Made by a program: the position numbers and the translations under genes
Source: Desulfobacteraceae bacterium UBA2771
Lineage (GTDB): Bacteria > Desulfobacterota > Desulfobacteria > Desulfobacterales > Desulfosarcinaceae
Assembly: GCA_002352605.1 (NCBI GenBank)
Contig: DEIP01000005.1
Coordinates: forward strand, 1-61,726
Direction of reading: 5' to 3'
DNA: 61,726 nt
The notes under the pieces: generated by a model
The model's input: only the letters and a program-made list of their open reading frames with translations
Told to the model about the DNA's origin: nothing
Database searches by the model: none
Part shown: positions 28,707 through 38,021 of the stretch, piece by piece
Position numbering within the stretch: position 1 is the stretch's first letter
How the letters are laid out: each line of letters begins with the position of its first letter

Positions 28707-30076
28707 TGGTCGGCAAATATCGGGTGCTGGTCGTGGATGACGATGCGGCTCATCGCACCATGTTGCGCACCCTGGTGAGTGGATGGGGGTTCGATATCGT
28801 GGATGCGGACGACGGTGAGGTTGCCATCGCCGCCGTCCAGGCCCAGCCTGTGGACCTGGTACTGATGGATATCCGCATGGTCCGTGTCTCCGGCATAGCG
28901 GCGCTGGAACAGATCAAAACCATCAACCCAGCCATTCCCATTGTGCTGATGACCGCATACGCATCCGTGGAGATGGCGGTAGATGCGCTCAAAAAGGGCG
29001 CCTACGACTATCTGATCAAGCCGCTGGATTTCGATAAACTACGGCTGACCCTGGAACGGGCCCTGGCGCACATCCGTCTCAAAGCGGAGAACCAACCGCT
29101 CAAACGGCAGCTGGAAAGCGGTTTTCAGTCCCCGGGCATTGTCGGCAGCAGTCCGGCCATGGTTGCCCTGATGGAGACGGTGGCCCAGGTGGCCGTCTCC
29201 GAGGCCACGGTAATGGTCACCGGCGAATCGGGGACGGGCAAGGAGTTGGTTGCCGCGGCCATTCACCTCAACAGCCCGAGAAGGGCCGGTCCGTTTGTTA
29301 AGGTTAACTGCGCCGCCATCACCGAGAGCTTGCTGGAATCGGAGCTCTTCGGCCATGAAAAGGGTGCCTTCACCGGTGCAGACCGCCGCAAGGAGGGACG
29401 CTTTGTCCAAGCTGACGGGGGTAGCCTGTTCCTGGACGAAGTGGGGGAGATGCCCGTTTCCATGCAGGTAAAGCTGCTGCGCGTGATTCAGGAGCGGGAG
29501 CTGACCCGGGTGGGCGGCGAGCAGGTGATACCCGTGGATGTTCGGTTCATCGTGGCTACCAATCAGGACCTGGCGCAGATGATTAAGACCGGCGCCTTCA
29601 GGGAGGACCTCTACTATCGGTTGAATGTGGTGGAGCTGAAAACACCGCCATTGCGGGAGCGTCGGGCGGACATCCCCTTGTTGGCCACCCATTTTCTGGT
29701 CCGGTTTGCCGAAAAAAACCGCAAGGCGGTGGAACGGTTCTCCCCCCGGGCCATGGATCTTTTGATCCGCCACCCGTGGCCGGGAAATGTGCGTGAATTG
29801 ATGAATACCATCGAACGGGCCGTAGTGCTGAGCCTGAGCGACTGCCTGGACGAAAATGATTTTACATCCCTGGCCGGCGGTCTGCCGGAGACCGATAACC
29901 CCCCGGATGGTGATCTATTCTCCGCCGATGTGCCCCTGGAGCAGATCGAACAAAAAGCCATCATCAAAACCCTCGCATCGGCCGGCGGCAATAAAAGCGA
30001 AGCGGCCAGGCGGCTGGGAATTACCCGCAAAACCCTGAGGGAGAAGCTCAAGAGATACAACCTGATGGATTTGTAA
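28706..30076 (+). CDS. zraR: ZraR-like sigma-54-dependent response regulator
   Basis: 456 residues: receiver with phospho-acceptor Asp55 (LVLMDIRM), AAA+ domain with Walker A GESGTGKE and an intact GAFTGA sigma-54 contact loop, and a C-terminal Fis-type helix-turn-helix (GGNKSEAARRLGITRKTLRE). It overlaps the kinase gene by one base (TGATG), so the two are co-translated. The zraP promoter at 26680 is its expected target. Confidence 0.93.
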   Translation: MVGKYRVLVVDDDAAHRTMLRTLVSGWGFDIVDADDGEVAIAAVQAQPVDLVLMDIRMVRVSGIAALEQIKTINPAIPIVLMTAYASVEMAVDALKKGAYDYLIKPLDFDKLRLTLERALAHIRLKAENQPLKRQLESGFQSPGIVGSSPAMVALMETVAQVAVSEATVMVTGESGTGKELVAAAIHLNSPRRAGPFVKVNCAAITESLLESELFGHEKGAFTGADRRKEGRFVQADGGSLFLDEVGEMPVSMQVKLLRVIQERELTRVGGEQVIPVDVRFIVATNQDLAQMIKTGAFREDLYYRLNVVELKTPPLRERRADIPLLATHFLVRFAEKNRKAVERFSPRAMDLLIRHPWPGNVRELMNTIERAVVLSLSDCLDENDFTSLAGGLPETDNPPDGDLFSADVPLEQIEQKAIIKTLASAGGNKSEAARRLGITRKTLREKLKRYNLMDL

Positions 30077-30147
30077 AAATTAAAGTCAGCCCCTCGTCTG
30101 CCGATATAGGTGCCAACAATGCGCAGATTCTTCAGCCGATTTTAACT

Positions 30148-30317
30148 AGTGCCCGTCCAGAAATGAGGGATTTTGGTCGAGATCAAGGCGTGCGAAAAAT
30201 TTTATCGCAGGCGCCCCGCAGGAAGTTCCCTTGGGGTGCATATAGTTGATATTCTGAGGATAAAATTTTGAGCGCAACACAGATATCGGGCAAAAGAAAC
30301 ATTTATGGATGGGCGCT
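30148..30317. mobile_element. MITE-like element, 170 bases, with AACT flanking repeat
   Basis: Ends are inverted: AGTGCCCGTCCAGAAATG on the left and the complement of AGCGCCCATCCATAAATG on the right; inner arms GAAAAATTTTAT and ATAAAATTTTGA continue the symmetry. The element is flanked by AACT at 30144-30147 and 30318-30321, a possible 4-base target duplication. No transposase is encoded. It separates the response regulator gene from the Hpt gene. Confidence 0.6.
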
Positions 30318-30430
30318 AACTACCGGCGGCATGATGGCCGTCGTGGCTTACCGGAGAAATGACGTGCTGCCGATGCTGCAAAAGGCCCTGGAACAGAAAT
30401 TGAAGAGAATATTCTTAATAAGGATGCCCC

Positions 30431-30748
30431 ATGAATTTGAATGCATTGGCGGAAAAAATCGGTTTGGAAGAAGATGAATATTGCGAACTGCTCGAGCTGT
30501 TCCTGGAAACCGGCACCGCGGACGTCGACCGTTTGGAAACCGCATTCGATGCCGGCGACGCCCAGCAGGTGGCCCGCAGCGCCCACACCATCAACGGGGC
30601 GGCCGGCAATATGGGGCTTATGAATGTCCACGAAGTAGCCAAACGGATCGAACTGGCCGCCGTTGAAAGCCGACTGGATTCCGTCTCCGTCGACGTGAAC
30701 ACCCTTAAAGGGCTCTTCGAGGAGATCGCCGGGCTCAATCGCACTTGA
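30431..30748 (+). CDS. Hpt (histidine phosphotransfer) domain protein
   Basis: A 105-residue all-helical protein made of a single Hpt domain: His52 in ARSAHTINGAAGNMG is the phosphoacceptor (the usual Lys after HTI is Asn). Such proteins relay phosphate between a hybrid kinase and a response regulator. No hybrid kinase is in the window; the single-domain receiver at 25394 could be a partner. AAGGA is placed seven bases before the ATG. Confidence 0.88.
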   Translation: MNLNALAEKIGLEEDEYCELLELFLETGTADVDRLETAFDAGDAQQVARSAHTINGAAGNMGLMNVHEVAKRIELAAVESRLDSVSVDVNTLKGLFEEIAGLNRT

Positions 30749-30866
30749 GGGTTCCGGGAGAAAAAATTCCATCTCTTTAATGCATTTTTCCACAAAAAGG
30801 ACCCGGCTCGCCGTTGACCGTCTGCAACACCTGTCCCTTTTTTAGCAAACCTGATATATTGCGGGC

Positions 30867-31784
30867 ATGATCGAGCCTGTCACCGACCCTCGGGATGTTC
30901 TGTTTGCCCGCATCGTCCAATCCGTAGAAAACGGCGGGCGCCTAACCGAAGCCGTGCTTGCCTTTATCGAGACGGCCCTGTTTCCCCCGGCGCCCGACCG
31001 CCTGGCCGCCTTTCTCGCCACCGACAACGATTGCGAGCGGGACAGCCTGCTGGATCTGATCTTTTTTCCGGATCAGGCCGTCCAGATTGACCTGGAACCC
31101 CTGCTGGAGGCCGCCCGATATTCAGCTGACGATGAAGTGGTGCTGCATGACCGCCTGATCGCCCGGGCGATCGACGCCCCGGTCGAGCTGCCCGACGGCA
31201 GGTTGCTGGTCAGCATCCGGGTGCCTGACTTTATCAAGTCTCAGTACCTGGAGCGGTTGAAGATATCCCGGCAGACGGATCCCCGGGTGGCGGCGGCCAT
31301 CGAAAGCGGCGTATCGGCAGCTTTGGTGCCCGTGGTTAAGGTTCGGCTCAGAAATGCCGGTATCCGTTTAATGCCCGGCATGGGAGTATTCCTGTGCCGG
31401 TTCTTCGAGCGAATGACGGACGGCGAACCGGATTACCTGGCCTGCCTGGACCTGGTGCTCTGCCTTCTGGAGACAGCCGCTGAAGGGGCGGACGTTTACG
31501 AGCTGCTGGTCGGACATAAGCGATCCCTGTTTCGCAGCCTCCAACAGGCCAAGCGATTCGAAACCCTGCTGCGCCGGTCCAATATGGAAACCCTCATGCT
31601 TCAGGGTGTTCGTACGCCCCATGCGTTACCCGATGAACTGGTGCATCGGATGCGCCTGATCGATCTGATCTGCTTCGGGATATTCGGCAAAACCGAAACC
31701 ATCGAATTGCCCATGGAAGAATCGGTCCGACAGGTGTCGGATATAGATACCCCCGAGGCGGTCATCCGATCGTTGCTGCGCTGA
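30867..31784 (+). CDS. Conserved hypothetical protein, unknown function
   Basis: 305 residues, no signal peptide or membrane segment seen. It is acidic and Leu-rich, mostly predictable as alpha-helix, with motifs such as LLDLIFFPDQAVQIDLEPLL and VRLRNAGIRLMPGMGVFL. I do not recognise a named domain. It lies between an Hpt gene and lolA, separated from each by about 100 bases. Codon use is like its neighbours, so it is likely a real lineage-specific gene. Confidence 0.7.
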   Translation: MIEPVTDPRDVLFARIVQSVENGGRLTEAVLAFIETALFPPAPDRLAAFLATDNDCERDSLLDLIFFPDQAVQIDLEPLLEAARYSADDEVVLHDRLIARAIDAPVELPDGRLLVSIRVPDFIKSQYLERLKISRQTDPRVAAAIESGVSAALVPVVKVRLRNAGIRLMPGMGVFLCRFFERMTDGEPDYLACLDLVLCLLETAAEGADVYELLVGHKRSLFRSLQQAKRFETLLRRSNMETLMLQGVRTPHALPDELVHRMRLIDLICFGIFGKTETIELPMEESVRQVSDIDTPEAVIRSLLR

Positions 31785-31890
31785 TTGCCCAATTGGTTTA
31801 CAAACCGGATGAAATGGGATACTCAGGTCATCGTCGATGGTGTGCGGCATCGCCGGCGCCATATCCGGGACCGGACAGGAAAGAGGCATT

Positions 31891-32577
31891 ATGAAAAGCG
31901 TGAAAATCGATGGGTTTAAGTCCATCACCATGGCTATTTTCATACTGGCGATTGCATGCGTTTGGGTTCGACCGGCATCGGCATCAGACACCGACGGCGC
32001 TATCGACACGATTATCGCCGGCGTGGAAGCCCGCTATAATGTCCCCGGGTTCACGGCGGATTTCGACCAGGAATCGATCCTCAAAGCCATGGCGGTGACC
32101 GATACGGCTTCCGGTCGGCTGATGGTACGGCAGCCTGGGAAAATGCGCTGGGAATACCTGGTGCCGGATCCCCAGACCATCATCACCGACGGCAGCGATT
32201 TGTGGGTCTACCGGCCCGAAGACAACCAGGTGTTGGTGGGAAAGGCGCCTTCTTTTTTCGGTGAGGGCAAGGGGGCCGGGTTTTTATCCGATATCAAGAC
32301 CATTCGAAACAGTTTCCGGATCTCCCTGGAGCCGGCCGATGAACCCACCTTGTATCGTCTCAAGCTGGTACCCAACAGATCCTCGGTGGATTTCATGGAG
32401 GTCCGGCTGGATATTTCCAAAAAGCGCTTCGACCTGGTCCGCATCGTCACCTTCAACGTATACGGGGACGAAACCCGCATCGATTTGAAGAATGTCAACT
32501 TCAACAACCCACCGCCGGAGGCGCTTTTCCGTTTCGACGTGCCGGAAGGGGCCGACGTGGTGCAGATGAATCCCTAA
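31891..32577 (+). CDS. lolA: Outer membrane lipoprotein carrier protein
   Basis: Periplasmic chaperone moving lipoproteins from the LolCDE complex to the outer membrane. 228 residues: signal peptide ending RPASA, then the LolA pattern FTADFDQESI, ASGRLMVRQPGKMRWEYL, DGSDLWVYRPEDNQVLV, and a late VPEGADVV. The ATG at 31891 follows GAAAGAGG; upstream in-frame codons lack a ribosome site. nadA follows 12 bases later. Confidence 0.92.
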   Translation: MKSVKIDGFKSITMAIFILAIACVWVRPASASDTDGAIDTIIAGVEARYNVPGFTADFDQESILKAMAVTDTASGRLMVRQPGKMRWEYLVPDPQTIITDGSDLWVYRPEDNQVLVGKAPSFFGEGKGAGFLSDIKTIRNSFRISLEPADEPTLYRLKLVPNRSSVDFMEVRLDISKKRFDLVRIVTFNVYGDETRIDLKNVNFNNPPPEALFRFDVPEGADVVQMNP

Positions 32578-32589
32578 ATCGGTTCATCA

Positions 32590-33519
32590 ATGACAGCGAT
32601 ACCCGTTCGAAAGGATCCAATCATGCAAGCCAAAATCAGAGCGCTGCTCAAGGAAAGAAATGCCATCATGCTGGCCCACAACTACCAGCCCCCCGAAATT
32701 CAGGACCTGGCGGACATGTGTGGGGATTCGCTGGAGCTCAGCATTCGTGCCGGCGACACCGATGCGGAGGTGATCGTCTTCTGTGGGGTGCATTTCATGG
32801 CGGAGACCGCCTCGATTATCTCCCCGGACAAGACCGTGCTGCTGCCGCGCCTTGATGCCGGTTGTCTGATGGCCGACATGATCGACGCCGAATCACTGGC
32901 GGCCAAAAAGGCCAGCCTGCCCCCCATGCCGGTGGTTATTTATGTAAACTCTACGGCCGAAGTCAAGGCCCTGTCGACCATCTGCTGCACATCGGCCAAC
33001 GTGGTCAAGGTGGTCAACAGCCTGCCGGAACAGGAGATGCTTCTGGCCCCCGATCGAAACCTGGCCATGTATGCGGCCTCCAAAACGGACAAGAAGATTC
33101 ATGTGTGGGACGGCTACTGTCCCACCCACGAATGGCTGACGGTCTCCGATGTAGAAAAAGCCAAGGCCGACCATCCCGAAGCCATATTCATGGCCCATCC
33201 GGAATGCCGTCCGGGGGTGTTGGCCCTGGCGGATGAGGTGGAAAGCACATCGGGCATGCTGCGTTACGCCCGCCAGTCAACCCACGAGGCCTTCATCGTC
33301 GGGACGGAAATCGGCATGCTGCATCCCATCCAAAAGCAAAATCCGGACAAGATCTTTTATCCGGCGTCTAAGAAGATGATCTGCCGCAACATGAAGCGAA
33401 TCGGCCTGACGGACGTGGCCGCCTGCCTGGAGAACATGTCCGGCCAGGTGAAGGTGCCCGAAGATATCCGCATCCCGGCCCTGTCTGCGGTGAAACGGAT
33501 GGTTGATCTGTCCAGATGA
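32590..33519 (+). CDS. nadA: Quinolinate synthase
   Basis: Condenses iminoaspartate with dihydroxyacetone phosphate to quinolinate in NAD synthesis, using a 4Fe-4S cluster. 309 residues, the usual length. Family motifs: LAHNYQPPEIQDLADMCGDS, FCGVHFMAETA, DGYCPTHE, AHPECRP, GTEIGMLH and KKMICRNMK; the three cluster cysteines are those in FCGVHF, GYCPTH and MICRNM. An internal ATG at 32623 is a possible alternative start. Confidence 0.96.
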   Translation: MTAIPVRKDPIMQAKIRALLKERNAIMLAHNYQPPEIQDLADMCGDSLELSIRAGDTDAEVIVFCGVHFMAETASIISPDKTVLLPRLDAGCLMADMIDAESLAAKKASLPPMPVVIYVNSTAEVKALSTICCTSANVVKVVNSLPEQEMLLAPDRNLAMYAASKTDKKIHVWDGYCPTHEWLTVSDVEKAKADHPEAIFMAHPECRPGVLALADEVESTSGMLRYARQSTHEAFIVGTEIGMLHPIQKQNPDKIFYPASKKMICRNMKRIGLTDVAACLENMSGQVKVPEDIRIPALSAVKRMVDLSR

Positions 33520-33634
33520 AGCGGTTCGGACTGAAGGTTGAAGGGGGTTCGGTTAATCGCGCTTATTGGGTTCGTTGGGTTTGTTGAGACCGCCGGCCTG
33601 GGCCGACCGGATGCCGCTTCTGGATGGGCGCCCG

Positions 33635-36325
33635 TTAAAACCCCGGCATCTTAAACGTTAGCGTTACTTCACCGGTGCGCCTGTCGATGGAGAGCATCTT
33701 TTCGTCTTCCCCCGCGGGGGTGAGTTTTTGACCGGTGGCCATTTCCATCAGACCGCCGATAAACTGCATTCCCGAATTCAGCACCGCTTCGATTTTTTCC
33801 GGCGATTGACCGGAAAAGGCACTATCGCTCCTACCGGCTGAATCCGTTGCGGCGGACGGAGCAGTGGAATCCTCCCCGGGTGCCGATTCTTCGGCGATCA
33901 CGTCCATAGTCGACTCCGCTCGCTGCAGTACTTCGGGATTAAGATAATGGGGTGTGTCTTCCGGGATTTCCTCAGTGGAGGAACTCTTTTGTGGCGGCAG
34001 TTCGGGTTCTTCTCCCATCATTTCACGCAACTGGTTGAGCATCTCCGTGCGTTTCTCCCGGGAGAACTCCACCATGTCCGTCGTACCGTCGAATACGCCG
34101 TCGAAAAGCTGGGTCTTGAGTTGAATGCCGGTCAGGATTTTTTCTTCGATACTGTTTTTGGTGATCAGGTTGATCACGTTGATGCAGCCGCTTTTTTGAC
34201 CGATACGGTGGACCCGGCCGATGCGCTGGTTCATCCGCGCCGGATTCCAGGGCAGTTCAAAATTGACGACACAGTCGGCGGCCTGCAGATTCAAGCCGGT
34301 GCCGCCGGCATCCGTGGATAAAAATACCCGGCAGTCGGGATTGTGGGTGAATTCATCGATCAGGGCCTGGCGCTTTTTCACCGGTACTTTGCCGGAAAGT
34401 TCGACAAAGTTAAGGCCGGCATCGGACAGGTGCCTGGCGATGAGAAAGGTCATGGTGGTCCACTCGCTGAAGATCACCATCTTGCGGCCGTTTTCCACCA
34501 CCAGCTCTTCGATGACGCCTTCCAGTTCCTTGAGTTTGGGAGAGATGTGGGTCTGGCGGTCGATGAGATAGGTGGAATCGCAGGTCATGCGCATGCGCAG
34601 CAGCAACTCCTGGATCCGTCGGAGGTCCATGGGCGTGAGGAATTTTTTGTTGAGCAGCGGCAGCAGAAGTTGCATGTAGCCGGCGTGCATCTGGCGTTGC
34701 TCTTCGTGAAGATCGATGTAGTAGTTGTTGACCACCTGATCGGGCAGGTCGGAGAGCACTTCCTCCTTTTTACGCCGGATCACCAGGGGCTGGAGCCGGT
34801 CGTGCAGCTGAGACAGATTGTGATAGCCCAGAATCTGGCCCTTCTTGTTGCGCGACAGCATGAAGTGGTCGGCGGCGAATTGCCATAAGGGGGCCAGCAT
34901 GCGCGGCTCCAGAAACTGAACAATGGAGTAGACATCCTCCAGCTTGTTTTCCAGCGGCGTGCCGGTGAGCACCAGGGCTTGGGTTCGGGGGATGCGCTTG
35001 ACGGCGTCGGCGGTTTTGGTGGAAAAATTTTTGATGCGCTGGGCTTCATCGAGAATCACCAGGTCGGGCCGGAAACGGTCCAGGAGGGTGACATCTCGAA
35101 GTACCGCCTCGTAGTTGGTGATCTTGAATAATCCCGGCCCGGTGAAGTAGATTTTTTTGCGCTGCTGCGGATTTCCCGCCACGATATCGGCCTGCAGGTC
35201 TGAAAACCGTTCGATTTCCCGTTTCCATTGCTCTTTCAATGATGCCAGGGTCACCACCAGCACCTTGTCAAAGCCGAAGATTTTCTGCTTGAGTCCCGCC
35301 AGGGCGATGGCCTGAAGGGTTTTGCCCAGTCCCATCTCATCGCCGATCAGGGCCGATGTTTTATACAGGGCGAAGCAGACGCCGTCCATCTGGTACGGGT
35401 AGAGTTGAATCTTGAGTCCGGGATCCGGAATATCGGCCGCGGCGGCCATCCGGGTCAGCTGCTGCTTCATGAGATGATCGTCCAGGCGGGCAAGGACCGT
35501 CTCGCGAATACGGACGCGCTTCTCCCCCTTCAGGGTTTCCATGAGCGGGAGCAGGTCCGACAGCGTGTCTTTCAGGAAATGACCCTCGGGTGAAAAATAG
35601 TCGGCCAATGCGGTATTCATCTCTTTGGCACCGGTTGTTTCAGCGGCTCGGAACAGGCGGGGGCGGTCCGATGCCGAATCCCAGTAGATATCCACGAAGG
35701 GAAAGCGCTCCTTTTTCACCCGCTGGGAAAAGTCTTTCTTTTGCTTGAGATGATCAACCAGGTGAAGCATATGCTTGCAGGTGCCCAGCCGGTTGGTCAG
35801 GTAGTCCGGGCAGTTGCAGTGTCCCGATCCGCTTTCCGGGTCGTGCAGGGTCACTGTGTATTGTTTGCCGGTGGCGGTTTCCACCAAGTGCTCGCCCTTG
35901 ATCATTTCCCCTGCGGTAACAGTGAAAACTTCCTTGCGCGCCCGCGCGTTACGGTCTTCCAATGCCAGATTGCGGATCTCTTCCGGGCTGAGCCAGTCTT
36001 CTTCGACCGCTTCGGTTTTGTCTTCGGTAACCGCTGCTTTCCAGCGTCCCAGGATCGTGGATGCGTCCAACAGGGCGGCCACGGTATGTTTGCAACCGAT
36101 GCCGGGATAGGGACAGTCGCATGTGCTGGTCACCGTGTCTTGAGCCAGGGCCAGGTTGACGGTGTAGTCGCCGTAATTGCCATCCATTTCATAAACGAAT
36201 CGGTGGTCGCCGGGGTCGGCGTCCTTCAAAACAAATGCGCCGTGGCGATAGATGCGCTGACCCCGTTGGAAAATAATGTCGGAATCGGCAAGATGCTTGC
36301 GGATAAAATCGCTGGTTAGATCCAT
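33635..36325 (-). CDS. SNF2-family helicase with two SWIM zinc-finger regions
   Basis: 896 residues. The N-terminal third carries two SWIM-type CxC...CxH patterns (CDCPYPGIGCKH and CNCPDYLTNRLGTCKH). The SNF2 ATPase follows: DEMGLGKTLQAIA (Walker A), VILDEAQRIKN (DEAQ box), LTGTPLENK, and helicase C motifs STDAGGTGLNLQ and QRIGRVHRIGQ. A low-complexity tail ends the protein. The ATG at 36325 has GGAGG five bases upstream; an upstream Met at 36403 is less likely. It is probably a DNA translocase in repair or nucleoid remodelling. Confidence 0.92.
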   Translation of the reverse strand: MDLTSDFIRKHLADSDIIFQRGQRIYRHGAFVLKDADPGDHRFVYEMDGNYGDYTVNLALAQDTVTSTCDCPYPGIGCKHTVAALLDASTILGRWKAAVTEDKTEAVEEDWLSPEEIRNLALEDRNARARKEVFTVTAGEMIKGEHLVETATGKQYTVTLHDPESGSGHCNCPDYLTNRLGTCKHMLHLVDHLKQKKDFSQRVKKERFPFVDIYWDSASDRPRLFRAAETTGAKEMNTALADYFSPEGHFLKDTLSDLLPLMETLKGEKRVRIRETVLARLDDHLMKQQLTRMAAAADIPDPGLKIQLYPYQMDGVCFALYKTSALIGDEMGLGKTLQAIALAGLKQKIFGFDKVLVVTLASLKEQWKREIERFSDLQADIVAGNPQQRKKIYFTGPGLFKITNYEAVLRDVTLLDRFRPDLVILDEAQRIKNFSTKTADAVKRIPRTQALVLTGTPLENKLEDVYSIVQFLEPRMLAPLWQFAADHFMLSRNKKGQILGYHNLSQLHDRLQPLVIRRKKEEVLSDLPDQVVNNYYIDLHEEQRQMHAGYMQLLLPLLNKKFLTPMDLRRIQELLLRMRMTCDSTYLIDRQTHISPKLKELEGVIEELVVENGRKMVIFSEWTTMTFLIARHLSDAGLNFVELSGKVPVKKRQALIDEFTHNPDCRVFLSTDAGGTGLNLQAADCVVNFELPWNPARMNQRIGRVHRIGQKSGCINVINLITKNSIEEKILTGIQLKTQLFDGVFDGTTDMVEFSREKRTEMLNQLREMMGEEPELPPQKSSSTEEIPEDTPHYLNPEVLQRAESTMDVIAEESAPGEDSTAPSAATDSAGRSDSAFSGQSPEKIEAVLNSGMQFIGGLMEMATGQKLTPAGEDEKMLSIDRRTGEVTLTFKMPGF

Positions 36326-36441
36326 GGATGCCTCCACGCGTATGGATGTTGATAATCTTGAGGTGTCAATATACGGTGTTTCTATCAGAAGCAATGCATG
36401 CATAGTGTGGATTTACGAATGTGTCAAGCCTGTGCGCTAAC

Positions 36442-36483
36442 AAAAAAAAGGCCGGCAACCACACTAAAAAATGGTGCCGGTCC
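36442..36483 (-). terminator. Intrinsic terminator after yebC
   Basis: On the minus strand GGACCGGCACCA and GGTTGCCGGCC form a stem with one bulge around an AT-rich loop, followed by an eight-T run (36442-36449). It ends the minus-strand rlmE/yebC unit. Confidence 0.75.
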
Positions 36484-36507
36484 TTTTCACATCGCTACAT
36501 TGCCGTG

Positions 36508-37251
36508 TTACATGGCATCCACCATGTCGTCGGGGATGTCGGCGTTGGTGTAGACTTTCTGCACATCGTCGCAGTCGTCCATGGCGTCCATCAGCTTGAG
36601 CATGCGTTCGGCCTCTTTTCCCTCCAGGGGGCTCATGTTCTGGGGCAGCATGGTCACTTCGGCATCGCTGAAGGGGATAGCCGCCCCCTCGAGGGCTTCC
36701 TTGACGGTATCGAAGTCTTCGGGTGCGGTGATCACCTCGAAGCTGTCATCCTCTTCGCGAACATCCTCGGCGCCGGCCTCCAGGGCGATTTCCATGAGCT
36801 TGTCTTCGCCCACTGCGGCTTTGTCCACATTGAAGTAGCCCTTATTGTCGAACATCCAGGCCACACAGCCATTTTCGCCCATGTTGCCGCCGTATTTGTT
36901 GAAGATATGGCGGATTTCGGCCACGGCGCGATTCTTGTTGTCGGTCAAAGACTCCACCAGGATGGCGGCGCCGCCGGGACCGTAGCCTTCATAGGAATTC
37001 TCTTCGTAGCTAACCCCTTCCAGTTCTCCGGTCCCTTTTTTAATGGCCCGCTCGATGTTGTCCTTGGGCATGTTTTCCGTCTTGGCGGCAGCCACGGCGG
37101 TGCGCAGTCGCGGATTGGCTTCCAGATCACCCCCGGCCGTCCGGGCGGCCACGGTGATTTCCTTGATCAATTTGGTGAAAATTTTTCCCCGCTTGGCGTC
37201 TTGGGCGCCTTTGCGGTGTTTGATGGAAGACCATTTGTTATGTCCTGACAT
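36508..37251 (-). CDS. yebC: YebC/PmpR-family protein
   Basis: 247 residues with the family start SGHNKWSSIKHRKGAQDAKR and the internal GYGPGGAAILVE and AWMFDNKG motifs. Members have been described as DNA-binding regulators and, more recently for some, as ribosome-associated factors that ease proline-run translation. Same strand and 12 bases downstream of rlmE. Confidence 0.96.
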   Translation of the reverse strand: MSGHNKWSSIKHRKGAQDAKRGKIFTKLIKEITVAARTAGGDLEANPRLRTAVAAAKTENMPKDNIERAIKKGTGELEGVSYEENSYEGYGPGGAAILVESLTDNKNRAVAEIRHIFNKYGGNMGENGCVAWMFDNKGYFNVDKAAVGEDKLMEIALEAGAEDVREEDDSFEVITAPEDFDTVKEALEGAAIPFSDAEVTMLPQNMSPLEGKEAERMLKLMDAMDDCDDVQKVYTNADIPDDMVDAM

Positions 37252-37263
37252 AGTTTTCTCCTT

Positions 37264-37866
37264 CTATTTTTTGCTCAGTCCGATCACAAACACTTCGCGG
37301 CTGGCTTTGCGTGTACTTTGGGGCCTAAATGATACCTGCCGATGGAAGCGCCGTTTCACGGCATCGGTAAAGGCCTTGAAATCGCCTCCCTGGAAAATCT
37401 TGCAGGCGAAGCTGCCGCCTGGAACTAGGGTCTTGTCGGCAATGTCCAGGGCCGCTTCGCAAAGCCCCACGGAGCGGGCCTCGTCCACGTGCCGGTTGCC
37501 CGAGGTGGCCGGTGCCATGTCGCTGAGCACCACATCGAAACGGGTCCGGCCCAGTTCGGTCAGGTGACGTTCCAGGTCCGCCACATCGCCGGTGATCACG
37601 CTCACGTTGCCCGGCAGTCTGATGGTGACCGGTACCAGATCGATCCCCACGATGCGGCTGCCGGGACCCGCCGTCCGGACGGCAAACTGCAGCCACGATC
37701 CCGGCGCACAACCCAAGTCCAACACCCGTGCCCCCCAGCCCAGAATTCGGTGCTTTTTCTGGATCTCCTGGAGTTTGTACACCGATCGGGCCGCGAAACT
37801 GTCTTTTTTGGCCTGGCGGGTATAGTGATCCGCCCACGGGTTCTTTTTCTGATTGGCTGATTTCAT
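37264..37866 (-). CDS. rlmE: 23S rRNA (uridine-2'-O-)-methyltransferase, RrmJ/FtsJ type
   Basis: SAM-dependent methylation of the ribosomal A-loop (U2552 in E. coli). 200 residues with SVYKLQEIQKK (catalytic Lys), SAM motif VLDLGCAPGSWLQFA, catalytic Asp in VVLSDMAPATSGN, Lys in FACKIFQGGD and a late ARKASREVFVIG. It is transcribed with yebC. Confidence 0.95.
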   Translation of the reverse strand: MKSANQKKNPWADHYTRQAKKDSFAARSVYKLQEIQKKHRILGWGARVLDLGCAPGSWLQFAVRTAGPGSRIVGIDLVPVTIRLPGNVSVITGDVADLERHLTELGRTRFDVVLSDMAPATSGNRHVDEARSVGLCEAALDIADKTLVPGGSFACKIFQGGDFKAFTDAVKRRFHRQVSFRPQSTRKASREVFVIGLSKK

Positions 37867-38021
37867 ATCTTTTTGCCCATTTCAAGTCAAGTCAAACCAC
37901 CCCGGTGGGGTGAACTTAATACCCAATATAATAAGTGTGTTGTCATTCCGCTTGGCATTCGCGATGGTATCGGGACGGCAAGGAGGCGGCGACGCAGTCG
38001 ACACCGTGCAACCTGTTCTCG

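Noticed and set aside
30268..30477. Plus-strand 69-codon frame across the MITE-like element end
   Set aside because: Begins inside the palindromic element and runs into hpt in another frame.
33520..33634. TGGGTTCGTTGGGTTTGTTG repeat-like stretch after nadA
   Set aside because: Too short and irregular to call a repeat or terminator.
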